From: Pseudomonadota bacterium
GTDB taxonomy: Bacteria > Pseudomonadota > Alphaproteobacteria > Sphingomonadales > Sphingomonadaceae
Assembly (NCBI GenBank): GCA_023432995.1
Contig: JAEZES010000170.1
Span: 1-11,152, forward strand
DNA length: 11,152 bases
Reading direction: 5' to 3'
Both the position numbers and the translations under genes were made by a program. Under the pieces are notes generated by a model. The model was given only the letters and a program-made list of their open reading frames with translations, was not told the DNA's origin and did no database searches. This document shows positions 1-7,204 of this stretch, one piece after another. Within the stretch, counting starts at the first letter, position 1, and every line of letters starts with the position of its first letter.

Positions 1-1
1 G

Positions 2-2617
2 CTCGAGGCCGGGCGCGAGGAGCTGACGCAGCGCCTCGCCGCGCACCCCAGCGCCGGGCACGAGATCACCCACGGGCACGCATTCCTGGCCGACCAGCTG
101 ATCCGCGTGCTGCACGACCACGTCGGGGGCGACCTGTTCCCGCCGGCCAAGCCGGGCCGGGCCGACCGGCTGACGCTGATCGCGGTCGGCGGCTACGGCC
201 GGGGCGAGATGGCGCCGCATTCCGACGTCGACATCGCCTTCATCACCCCGGGCAAGACCTCGCCGTGGGCCGAGCAGGTGATCGAGGCGCTGCTCTATTA
301 CCTGTGGGATCTCGGCCTCAAGGTCGGCCACTCGAGCCGCTCGCTCGATGAGATGGTCAAGATGGCCAAGGCGGACCTGACGATCCGCACGGCGATTCTC
401 GAGGGCCGCTACCTGTGGGGCGACCAGGCGCTCTACGAGGAAGCCAGCCGGCGCTTCTGGAGCGATGTGGTGCCCGGGTCCGAGGCCCAGTTCGTCGCCG
501 AGAAACTGGCCGAGCGCAACGCGCGCCACTTGCGCATGGGCGACAGCCGCTACGTCGTCGAGCCCAACGTCAAGGACGGCAAGGGCGGCCTGCGCGACCT
601 GCAGACGCTGTACTGGATCGGCAAGTACATCCACCGCGTGCGCGACGCCGCCGAGCTCGCCACCGTGGGCCTGTTCACGCCCGAGGAATACGGCACCTTT
701 CGCCGCGCCGAAGGCTTCCTGCTGGCGGTGCGCTGCCATCTGCACACGATCACCCGGCGCGCCGAGGACCGGCTGACGTTCGACCTCCAGCGCGAGGTCG
801 CCCGGCGGATGAACTACGCCGAGCGCCCAGGGAAAAGCGCGGTCGAGCGGTTCATGCAGTTCTACTTCCTGCAGGCGCAGCACGTCGGCAACCTGACCGG
901 GGTGTTCCTCGCCCACATCGACGAGCAGATGGTCGCCAGCCGCCGGCCGCGCGGGCTGCTCGCGAGCTTCCGCAGCCGGCCGCGGATGTTCAAGGGCTAC
1001 CGCCTCGCCGGCGGCCGGATCTGCGCCCCGGGCGACGACTGGTTCCGCCAGGATCCCGCCCGGCTGATCGAGGTGTTCCAGATCGCTGAGCAGGAAGGGC
1101 TCGAAATCCACCCCGAGACGATGCGCATGGCGCGACGCGATTCGGTGCTGATCAAGGACACGGTGCGCCGCGAGCCGCGCGCCAACGAGCTGTTCATGAA
1201 GTTGCTGACGGGGCGCAACGACCCCGAGACCGTGCTCCGGTGGATGAACGAGGCCGGCGTGTTCGGCCGCTTCATCCCCGATTTCGGCAAGGTCAACGCG
1301 CAGATGCAGTTCGACATGTACCACCACTACACGGTCGACGAGCACACCATCCGCGCGATCGGGCTGCTGGCGCAGATCGAGCGCGGCGAGCTGAGCGACG
1401 ATCATCCGCTGGCGAGCGAGATCGTCCCCCGGCTCGCCAGCCGCCGGGTGCTCTACGTCGCCACGCTGCTGCACGACATCGCCAAGGGGCGCGGCGGCGA
1501 CCACTCGGTGCTCGGCGCCGAGATCGCGCAGCGGCTGTGTCCGCGGCTCGGGATGGAAGCCGGCGAGACCGAGCTGGTGTCGTGGCTGGTGCGCTACCAC
1601 CTGCTGATGAGCGCGACCGCCTTCAAGCGCGACCTGTCGGACCCGAAGACGATCACCGATTTCGTCGGCGAGGTGCAGACGCTCGAGCGTCTGCGCCAGC
1701 TGATGGCGCTGACGATCGTCGACATCCGCGCGGTCGGGCCGGGCATCTGGAACAGCTGGAAGCGCCAGCTGCTGGCCGAGCTGTACGAACTCGCCGAGGA
1801 GCGCATCCGCCTCGGCCACAAGCGCCACGGGCGCAAGGAGCGGGTCGAGGCCAAGAAGGCCCGCGTGGCCGAGCTGCTCGGCGCCGAGGCGCACTTGCTC
1901 GACGAGCTCGACGACCGCTTCGACGACGCCTACTGGATCGCCGAGCCGGAGGATATCGTCGCGCTCAACATCCCGCAGTACGCCGCCGCCAAGGCGCGCG
2001 AGGACCACCTGTCGATCAACGCGCAGTACTATCCGGCGCGGGGGGCGACGCTGGTGACGGTGATCGGCGACGACCACCCGGGGCTGTTCTTTCGCATCGC
2101 CGGGGCGATCCACCTCGCCGGCGGCAACATCATCGACGCGCGCATCCACACCACCCGCGTCGGCAAGGCGGTCGACAACTTCCTCGTGCAGGACCCGCTC
2201 GGCAAGCCGTTCCAGGAGGCCGGCCAGCTCGCCCGGCTGCGGAAGTCGATCGAGGACGCGCTCGCCGGCCGCGTCGACCTCGTCCCGCAGCTCGCCCGCC
2301 GCCCGCTCGCGCGCGCCCGCGCCGAAAGCTTCGAGGTGCGCCCGCAGGTGCTGTTCGACAACGACGCCTCGGGCCGTTTCACGGTGATCGAGGTCAACGC
2401 CCGCGACCGCCCGGCGCTGCTCAACCGCCTCGCCCACGCGCTGTTCGCCAGTCGGCTGATGGTCAACTCGGCGCACATCACCCAGTTCGGCGAGCGCGCG
2501 GTCGACACGTTCTACGTGACCGACCTGCTCGGCGGGAAGGTCACCAGCAAGGATCGCCTGCGGCAGATCGAGCAGGCGCTGCTCGAGGCGGCCGAGCCGT
2601 CGGCGGTCGCCGCCTGA
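2..2617 (+). CDS. glnD: Bifunctional [protein-PII] uridylyltransferase / uridylyl-removing enzyme, 5' partial
   Basis: GlnD is the cytoplasmic nitrogen sensor: it uridylylates PII proteins (GlnB/GlnK) when glutamine is low and removes UMP when glutamine is high. The frame is open from base 2, so the true start lies upstream. 871 residues are visible and perhaps 40-60 N-terminal ones are missing (family usually about 900). The first visible residues (LEAGREEL, AFLADQLIR) already match the family, so the GTG at 107 is internal and not the start. Counting from base 2, the nucleotidyltransferase motif GGYGRGE is at about 63-69 with its metal-binding DVD at 75-77 (bases 224-232). The HD domain has the family signature HHYTVDEHTIRAI and LLHDIAKGRGGDHS, with its HD pair at bases 1472-1477. 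Two C-terminal ACT domains lie near bases 2045-2270 (TLVTVIGDDHPGLF) and 2380-2600 (FTVIEVNARDRPALLNR). All catalytic landmarks are intact. It converges on the mscS-like gene, with 12 bases between stops. Confidence 0.96.
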   Translation, partial: LEAGREELTQRLAAHPSAGHEITHGHAFLADQLIRVLHDHVGGDLFPPAKPGRADRLTLIAVGGYGRGEMAPHSDVDIAFITPGKTSPWAEQVIEALLYYLWDLGLKVGHSSRSLDEMVKMAKADLTIRTAILEGRYLWGDQALYEEASRRFWSDVVPGSEAQFVAEKLAERNARHLRMGDSRYVVEPNVKDGKGGLRDLQTLYWIGKYIHRVRDAAELATVGLFTPEEYGTFRRAEGFLLAVRCHLHTITRRAEDRLTFDLQREVARRMNYAERPGKSAVERFMQFYFLQAQHVGNLTGVFLAHIDEQMVASRRPRGLLASFRSRPRMFKGYRLAGGRICAPGDDWFRQDPARLIEVFQIAEQEGLEIHPETMRMARRDSVLIKDTVRREPRANELFMKLLTGRNDPETVLRWMNEAGVFGRFIPDFGKVNAQMQFDMYHHYTVDEHTIRAIGLLAQIERGELSDDHPLASEIVPRLASRRVLYVATLLHDIAKGRGGDHSVLGAEIAQRLCPRLGMEAGETELVSWLVRYHLLMSATAFKRDLSDPKTITDFVGEVQTLERLRQLMALTIVDIRAVGPGIWNSWKRQLLAELYELAEERIRLGHKRHGRKERVEAKKARVAELLGAEAHLLDELDDRFDDAYWIAEPEDIVALNIPQYAAAKAREDHLSINAQYYPARGATLVTVIGDDHPGLFFRIAGAIHLAGGNIIDARIHTTRVGKAVDNFLVQDPLGKPFQEAGQLARLRKSIEDALAGRVDLVPQLARRPLARARAESFEVRPQVLFDNDASGRFTVIEVNARDRPALLNRLAHALFASRLMVNSAHITQFGERAVDTFYVTDLLGGKVTSKDRLRQIEQALLEAAEPSAVAA

Positions 2618-2629
2618 CCCGGCGCGCGC

Positions 2630-3964
2630 TCACTCCCGCGGTGCCGATTCGGCCAGCAGGTCGTTGTCGGACTGCGCGCGCCGCTGCTCGACCTTGCGCG
2701 CGATCGTCGTGTCGCGGCTGGTATCCTTGATCTCGCGCAGCTCCTCGGCCGACGGCTGGCGCGCCGGAGACGGAGCGGGCTGCGACGCGACCGGCAGCTC
2801 GCGGTAGTTCTGCACCGGCTCCGCGAGGTCGATGCGGTCGGCGTCGAACGCTTCCTTGACCGCGCGGATGCTCTCGCTCTTGACCTTGTTGAAGTCCGAG
2901 TGGCGCTGGTCGACCCAGCCGAGCACGGTCAGCACGATCGCGTATTCGTCGATCCGGCTGACCACCGCCGCGGGCGGCGGCTCGGCCAGTACGCCCTCGA
3001 CCGACTTCGCCGCGCCGAGCGCGATGGCCAGCGCGCAGGCGATATCGGTATCGAGCCGCACGCGCAGTTCGAAGTCGAAGCGCCGCTCGGGCGTGCGCGT
3101 CAGGTTCACGATCTTGGTCTTGTAGACGATCGCGTTGGGGATTCGCACCTCGTTCCCGTCCCACGTGGTGAGGATAGTGGCCCGCGAGTTGAGCGTCGTG
3201 ATGCGGCCTTCGACGCCCTCGATGATGACCGCATCGTTGGGCGCGAACGGCTGCCGCACGCTGAGCAGGATCGAAGCGATGTAGTTCTCGATCGTGTCGC
3301 GCATGGCGAAGCCGATCGCCAGGCCGAGCACGCCGGCGGCGCCGAGCACGGAACCGATCAGCGCGGTCGTGCCGAGGATGCTCATCGCCACGACCAGCCC
3401 GGCGAGGATGAACAGCGCGCGCACGACCTGCTCGAGCAGGGCCTCGATGAACGGATTGTGCACCAGCCGGCGGAACAGGTTGGTCCAGCGCGTAAACAGC
3501 ACCCCGGCGACCCAGAACGCGGTGAACACGAGCAGCGCGAACGCCACCAGCGGCAGGTAGGCGAGGACCTGGCCGACGAGCGCCTCGCTCTGCTGCACGA
3601 CCGGCGCCAGCCTGCGGTCGAGCCGGTGCTCGACCTCGATGCGGTTCTCGACCGCGACCACGCCCGTCACCCGCCCGGCGAGCGCCTCGGCCTCGTCGCG
3701 CGCGGCGTTGTCGAGCGTCGTGCCCTCAAGCGTGACCACGCCTCCGTCGACCGCCACGCGCACGGCCTCGAGCCCGTCGATCGCGCGGTAGACTCCTGTG
3801 AGGCGCGCGCGAATGTCGGCGTCCGCGCTGTCGAGAGCGATCGGAGCCGCGGACCCGGCGGGCGCCTCGGTCGCTTCGGCAGCGGGCAGCGGCACAGCGG
3901 CCTGCGAGGCGGACGACCAGCCTAGCGCGAGCAGTGCGGCCCCGAGCAGCGCGCGAACCTTCAA
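2630..3964 (-). CDS. BON-domain mechanosensitive ion channel (MscS family)
   Basis: A 444-residue small-conductance mechanosensitive channel that should open under membrane tension and release osmolytes in osmotic downshock. Seen: a signal peptide (MKVRALLGAALLALGW, likely cut after ASQA/A, about residue 22-23); a BON domain at about 48-112 (ending VVAVENRIEVE), expected in the periplasm; a membrane helix at 131-157; a helix at 181-200; and a glycine/alanine-rich pore helix at 201-222 running into AIGFAMRDTIENYIASILL. The MscS beta domain follows (about 232-290, with NEVRIPNAIVYKTKIVNLTR), then the alpha/beta vestibule and a polar tail of about 50 residues. The start is TTG (complement of 3962-3964). 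It is chosen because it gives a complete signal peptide and has GGGAGAG five bases upstream; there is no nearby ATG. It lies 77 bases behind the receptor-like gene on the same strand, so it may be cotranscribed. Fusion of BON to MscS is less common than plain MscS. Family assignment is firm; the gating stimulus and substrate are inferred. Confidence 0.93.
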   Translation of the reverse strand: MKVRALLGAALLALGWSSASQAAVPLPAAEATEAPAGSAAPIALDSADADIRARLTGVYRAIDGLEAVRVAVDGGVVTLEGTTLDNAARDEAEALAGRVTGVVAVENRIEVEHRLDRRLAPVVQQSEALVGQVLAYLPLVAFALLVFTAFWVAGVLFTRWTNLFRRLVHNPFIEALLEQVVRALFILAGLVVAMSILGTTALIGSVLGAAGVLGLAIGFAMRDTIENYIASILLSVRQPFAPNDAVIIEGVEGRITTLNSRATILTTWDGNEVRIPNAIVYKTKIVNLTRTPERRFDFELRVRLDTDIACALAIALGAAKSVEGVLAEPPPAAVVSRIDEYAIVLTVLGWVDQRHSDFNKVKSESIRAVKEAFDADRIDLAEPVQNYRELPVASQPAPSPARQPSAEELREIKDTSRDTTIARKVEQRRAQSDNDLLAESAPRE

Positions 3965-3998
3965 GCTTGCTCTCCCGGCTTACCCTACGTCGCAAGCT
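3964..3998 (-). promoter_or_regulatory. Possible RNA hairpin around the mscS-like ribosome binding site
   Basis: Two 7-base arms, AGCTTGC at 3964-3970 and GCAAGCT at 3992-3998, are perfect inverted copies separated by 21 bases. In the minus-strand mRNA they would place the Shine-Dalgarno GGGAGAG (complement of 3970-3976) at the edge of the loop and pair the first base of the TTG start. This could modulate translation. A stem this short can occur by chance, and no function is shown. Confidence 0.25.
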
Positions 3999-4041
3999 AA
4001 CGCCGCGGTCGCCGAAAAGGGTCCCGGGAGGGGCCGACGCG

Positions 4042-5853
4042 TCAGGTCGGGCTCAGCCGCGGCCCCGACTGTTCGAGCCGCGCCAGCCGCTCCTCGACCG
4101 AGCCCAGCTTCGAGTGCACGCTCTGGCTGTGATGTTCGCGCTTGAGCGCGGCGCGCAACGTCTCGGCGAGCGGTTCGGACAGCCGCGCCAGCCCGCCGAG
4201 CTGCGCGGCGTTGTACCGGTTGAGGTCCGAGCGCGGGCCGACCAGCAGCAGCCCGATGGGCCCGTCCTCGTCTTCGAGCGGCTGGCGGATCACGAACCGC
4301 GCGTCGGTGGCCGGGTCGTAGCCGGGCTCGCTGAGCTCCTCCGGCTGCTCGACGTCGCGCGAGGCGAGCAGCTCGAGCCCGCGCGGGCGATCGACCAGCA
4401 GCGCGGCAGCGCCGCAATGCACCGCCGCCTGCAGCGCGGACAGCGTGCGCACGCCGATCTCCTCGGGCATCTCGGTCGCGCGCCACGCGGCGAGCCGGTC
4501 AAGCAGGCGCTCGATCCGGCTCTCGTCGCCGTGCAGGCGGCGCTTGGCCCAGCGCATCGCCAGCGCCTGGGTCGGCGCGAACACGCCCGCCGCGAGGACC
4601 CCGCCGACGACCGTCGCCACGGTCGCGTTCTCCTCGCCGAGGACCCACTCGACGGCGACCTTCACCAGGTCGACGCTGAGCGTCCAGACGACGCCGACCA
4701 TCAGCGTGACCGCGGCCGACACCGCCGAGCGGCCGATCACCGCGTCGGCTTCCCACAAGCGGAACCGCAGCAGCGAGACCAGCAGGCCGAGGGCCATGGC
4801 CATGAACCCGAGATTGAACAGCGCGAGGAACACCAGGCTGATCAGCACCGGCGGCCCCGTCGGCGTCTCGGTGACGATGAACAGGACGAACGCCACGGTC
4901 AGCAGCGCGAGCCCGCTGCCGAAGCCGAACGCCGCCCACTTGAGCTGCTGCCGCTCGATGCCCGGCCCGAGGCGGCGGTACTTGATCACGTGGCACACCA
5001 GCAGGAACAGCGGCAGCACGAACGCCAGCACCGTGCCGACGATCAGCGGCACCTCGTCGATCGCCAGCGGCACGGCCAGCAGCGGCGCGGCAAGGATCAC
5101 CCAGCGGACGGGCGGCGGGGTGAACTTCCCATCGGGGAACGCCGCGATGCCGACCACCAGCAGCGCCCAGCCGAGCGTCGAGTAGACGTCGTAGACGTTG
5201 CCAAGCCCGCTGGCGATCCACAGCCGCAGCGGCGGGTCGATCACCGCGGCGAAGATCAGAAACGCGAACGATATCAGCAGCGCCACCGGGTCGCGCGGCC
5301 GGCGCACGAACAGCAGCACCGCGCAGGCGATCAGCGTCATGCAGGTGAGCAGCGAGAACACCAGCCGGATCGTCAGCCGCACGTGACGGCTGAACGGCGC
5401 GCCTTCGCCGGCCTCGGCGACGTAGCGCGGCGAAGCCTCGAGGCGGTGCGTGGCGACGCGCCCGTCAGGCGCGGCGACGGTCAGCGCGACGACCCGGCCG
5501 TCGTCCGCCCGCAGGCGCGCCGAGAGGTCCCACAGCAGGGTATCGTGCGCGACCGGCGCGCCGTCGATCGCGGTGATGCGCGACAGCGGCGCGATCTCGG
5601 GAACGCCGGACAGGCCCTGGATCGACGAGACGGTCACCGACCCGTCGGACTCGACCTCGGAGCTCAGGGCGAGACGGTTGAAGTGCGGCTCGAAGCGGGT
5701 GAACTCGCGCACCGCGAACACGGTGCCGGCGATGTCGAACACCACGGCCAGCGCCAGCGCCAGGAACCACGCCGCGCGCACCCAGGCGAGACGTTTCGGC
5801 GCCAGCGCGGTCAGCCGCCGCGGCAGCCACGAACGCGTCCGCCGCCGGCTCAT
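4042..5853 (-). CDS. Polytopic receptor-like membrane protein with PDZ-like and GAF-like domains, no kinase
   Basis: A 603-residue inner-membrane protein of unknown function. After a basic N-terminus there is one helix (about 26-48), then a periplasmic segment (about 50-158). Its core, SRITAIDGAPVAHDTLLWDL followed by GRVVALTVAAPDGR, looks like a PDZ fold. A block of eight or nine helices follows (about 159-430). It resembles the multi-helix sensor part of some histidine kinases: RPRDPVALL, FPDGKF, the cytoplasmic IERQQLKWAAFG and the exit motif RFRLWEADAVIGRS. Residues about 445-570 look like a GAF domain (IERLLDRLAAW through IGLLLVGPRS and ALKREHH). The protein then ends in a short heptad-like helix (VEERLARLEQ). 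No H-box, HATPase, GGDEF, EAL or phosphatase domain is present, and the stop is clean. The ATG has AGAGGGGA ten bases upstream. It sits between yggS (98 bases before) and the mscS-like gene (77 bases after) on one strand. An orphan sensor or adaptor role is inference. Confidence 0.8.
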   Translation of the reverse strand: MSRRRTRSWLPRRLTALAPKRLAWVRAAWFLALALAVVFDIAGTVFAVREFTRFEPHFNRLALSSEVESDGSVTVSSIQGLSGVPEIAPLSRITAIDGAPVAHDTLLWDLSARLRADDGRVVALTVAAPDGRVATHRLEASPRYVAEAGEGAPFSRHVRLTIRLVFSLLTCMTLIACAVLLFVRRPRDPVALLISFAFLIFAAVIDPPLRLWIASGLGNVYDVYSTLGWALLVVGIAAFPDGKFTPPPVRWVILAAPLLAVPLAIDEVPLIVGTVLAFVLPLFLLVCHVIKYRRLGPGIERQQLKWAAFGFGSGLALLTVAFVLFIVTETPTGPPVLISLVFLALFNLGFMAMALGLLVSLLRFRLWEADAVIGRSAVSAAVTLMVGVVWTLSVDLVKVAVEWVLGEENATVATVVGGVLAAGVFAPTQALAMRWAKRRLHGDESRIERLLDRLAAWRATEMPEEIGVRTLSALQAAVHCGAAALLVDRPRGLELLASRDVEQPEELSEPGYDPATDARFVIRQPLEDEDGPIGLLLVGPRSDLNRYNAAQLGGLARLSEPLAETLRAALKREHHSQSVHSKLGSVEERLARLEQSGPRLSPT

Positions 5854-5951
5854 CGCCCGGCGTTCCCCTCTGCAGCGACGATCGCAGCCCCCAGCCTCGC
5901 CATGCGTGCCTTATCCTCCGGCGCGCCGCGGTTCGCAATGCCTTCCAGGCG

Positions 5952-6614
5952 CTATGGCCGGGCCCCGAACAGCGCGGTGCCGACGCGGACATGGCTCGCA
6001 CCGAGCATGATCGCGGTCTCGAAATCGCCGCTCATGCCCATGCTGCGCCCGGCGAGGCCGTGATCCGCGGCGAGCTTGTCGAGCAGCGCGAAGAACGGCG
6101 CCGGCTCGATCCCGAGCGGCGGGACGCACATCAGCCCGGCGAGCGGTATGGCGGCCGCGCGCGCCTCGGCCAGCAGCGCCGGCAGTTCGGCGATCGGCAC
6201 GCCGCCCTTCTGCGCCTCGGCGCCGATGTTGACCTGGACGAAGCACGGCACACGCCGCCCGGCCTTGTCCATCGCCCGGGCCAGCGCGCCGACCAGGCTC
6301 GGCCGGTCGAGCGAATGGACCGCATCGAACAGGGCGACCGCATCGTCCGCCTTGTTCGACTGCAGCCGGCCGACGAGGTGCAGCTCGACGTTCGGGAAGC
6401 GCTCGCGCAGCGCCGGCCACTTGGCCTGCGCCTCCTGCACGCGGTTCTCGCCGAAGACGCGCTGCCCGGCCTCGACCAGCGGCGCGATCGCCTCCGCCGG
6501 ATGCGTCTTGCTGACCGCGACCAGCGTCACCTCGCTGCGCTCGCGCCGCGCGACGCGGCAGGCGCGAACGATGCGCTCCTCGACCGCGGCAAGCAGGGTG
6601 GCTGCGCTTTGCAT
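5952..6614 (-). CDS. yggS: YggS/PLPBP-family pyridoxal phosphate homeostasis protein
   Basis: A 220-residue cytoplasmic PLP-binding protein of the YggS/PROSC family. These proteins bind PLP but have no known enzymatic reaction, and help balance vitamin B6 and amino-acid/keto-acid pools. The fold type III barrel motifs are all present in order: VAVSKTHPAE with the PLP lysine at residue 36, FGENRVQEAQ, HLVGRLQSNK, VNIGAEAQKGG, GLMCVPP, the phosphate-binding SMGMSGDFETAI, and the C-terminal HVRVGTALFGAR. Length is normal for the family. The ATG at 6614 is chosen because homologous sequence starts just after it; the longer open frame upstream reads low-complexity arginine/glycine sequence. No Shine-Dalgarno is visible, and a GCTATA element ends 9 bases before the ATG, which fits a leaderless transcript. 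It is divergent from the ThiE-like gene by 21 bases and precedes the receptor-like gene on the same strand. Confidence 0.95.
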   Translation of the reverse strand: MQSAATLLAAVEERIVRACRVARRERSEVTLVAVSKTHPAEAIAPLVEAGQRVFGENRVQEAQAKWPALRERFPNVELHLVGRLQSNKADDAVALFDAVHSLDRPSLVGALARAMDKAGRRVPCFVQVNIGAEAQKGGVPIAELPALLAEARAAAIPLAGLMCVPPLGIEPAPFFALLDKLAADHGLAGRSMGMSGDFETAIMLGASHVRVGTALFGARP

Positions 6615-6635
6615 GCGCCGCGCTATAGCGGCGCA
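6615..6635. promoter_or_regulatory. Divergent promoter with shared symmetrical GCTATAGC core
   Basis: The whole space between the two divergent ATG codons is 21 bases. At 6622-6629 lies the palindrome GCTATAGC, which reads as a GCTATA-type -10 element on both strands. From the end of the -10 to the start codon there are 8 bases on the + strand (ATG at 6636) and 9 bases on the - strand (ATG at 6614). This is the usual distance to a transcription start, so both mRNAs could begin at or next to their ATG. Neither gene has a Shine-Dalgarno. A second inverted repeat, GCGCCGC (6615-6621) and GCGGCGC (6628-6634), overlaps it. No convincing -35 box is seen on either side. Confidence 0.6.
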
Positions 6636-7193
6636 ATGCGCCCGCGCCAGACCCGTCCTGAGCTTCGACGAACGGCACTGCCCCGCCTGTGGCTGGTGTC
6701 CGACGAGCGCAACGACGCCGCGCTCGAACGGGCGCTGCGCCGCCTGCCGCGCGGGTCGGGCTTCGTCTTCCGCCACTACCACCTGCCCGACGACGAGCGC
6801 GTCGCCCGCTGGTCGACCCTGCTGCGCATCGCCCGCGCCCGCGGCCATATCGCGATCCTCGCCGACAGCGCGCTGACCGCGCGCGAATGGGGAGCCGACG
6901 GCCTCTACGGCGCGCCGCGCGCACTCTACCCGACCCGCCGCCTCGTCACGCTCGCCACGGCCCACTCGCTGCGCGAGCTCGGCCAGGCCAACCGCGTCCG
7001 CGCGGCCGCCGTGCTACTGTCTCCGGCGTTCGAGACCCGCTCGCATCCGCGAGCCAAGGCGCTGGGCCCGGTGCGTTTTCGCCTGCTCGCGCGCCACGCG
7101 CGCCTTCCGGTCATCGCGCTTGGCGGCATGACGGCGCGGACCGCAAGACGGTTGCGCTGGCCGCAGTGGGCCGCGGTCGACGGGCTGTCGTGA
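6636..7193 (+). CDS. ThiE/TenI-like thiamine phosphate synthase family protein, active site degenerate
   Basis: A 185-residue TIM-barrel protein of the ThiE/TenI superfamily, cytoplasmic. Genuine ThiE joins HMP-pyrophosphate and thiazole phosphate to make thiamine monophosphate. Family features are visible in order: RLWLVSDER as first strand, GFVFRHYHL in place of the usual QLRxK strand, ILADSALTAREWGADGLYG in place of the N-D / ADGVHLGQ region, TAHSLREL, SPAFETRSHPRAKALG in place of GPxxxTxTK, and ALGGMTA near the end. Several residues that bind pyrophosphate, Mg or substrate in true ThiE appear replaced: the Q and K of QxRxK, the asparagine of ND, and the lysine of TxTK (here TRSH). It may therefore be a TenI-like or non-catalytic member; databases would probably label it thiamine phosphate synthase. 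The ATG has no Shine-Dalgarno and fits leaderless initiation from the divergent promoter. Residues about 7-13 may derive from a small inserted repeat. Confidence 0.8.
   Translation: MRPRQTRPELRRTALPRLWLVSDERNDAALERALRRLPRGSGFVFRHYHLPDDERVARWSTLLRIARARGHIAILADSALTAREWGADGLYGAPRALYPTRRLVTLATAHSLRELGQANRVRAAAVLLSPAFETRSHPRAKALGPVRFRLLARHARLPVIALGGMTARTARRLRWPQWAAVDGLS
6654..6675. repeat. Possible remnant of a dispersed CTGAGCTT..CGAA-type repeat inside the ThiE-like N-terminus
   Basis: These 22 bases, containing GTCCTGAGCTTCGACGAACGG in their last part minus one base, resemble from memory the dispersed repeat with core CCTGAGCTTGTCGAAGG that is scattered through many sphingomonad and other proteobacterial genomes. 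Here the copy is in frame and encodes about RPELRR just before the conserved LPRLWLVSD strand. Only one partial copy is present in the window, so the assignment is weak. Confidence 0.25.
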
Positions 7194-7204
7194 GTGGATT
7201 TCTC

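Noticed and set aside
2618..2629. Terminator between glnD and the mscS-like gene
   Set aside because: Only 12 bases lie between the stops and no stem followed by a T-run is visible there or just beyond.
1240..2730. A 496-codon frame overlapping glnD on the same strand
   Set aside because: Arg/Ala/Pro/Gly-rich out-of-frame reading of glnD; glnD's HD and ACT domains are in the other frame.
3934..6063. A 709-codon + strand open frame across the receptor-like gene
   Set aside because: Low-complexity Arg/Gln/His/Asp composition without any family motif; it is the shadow of a membrane protein with strong hydrophobic pattern on the - strand.
6615..6965. Longer YggS start (upstream open frame to 6965)
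   Set aside because: The extension overlaps the ThiE-like gene, has no family similarity and crosses the symmetrical promoter; the ATG at 6614 matches the family length.
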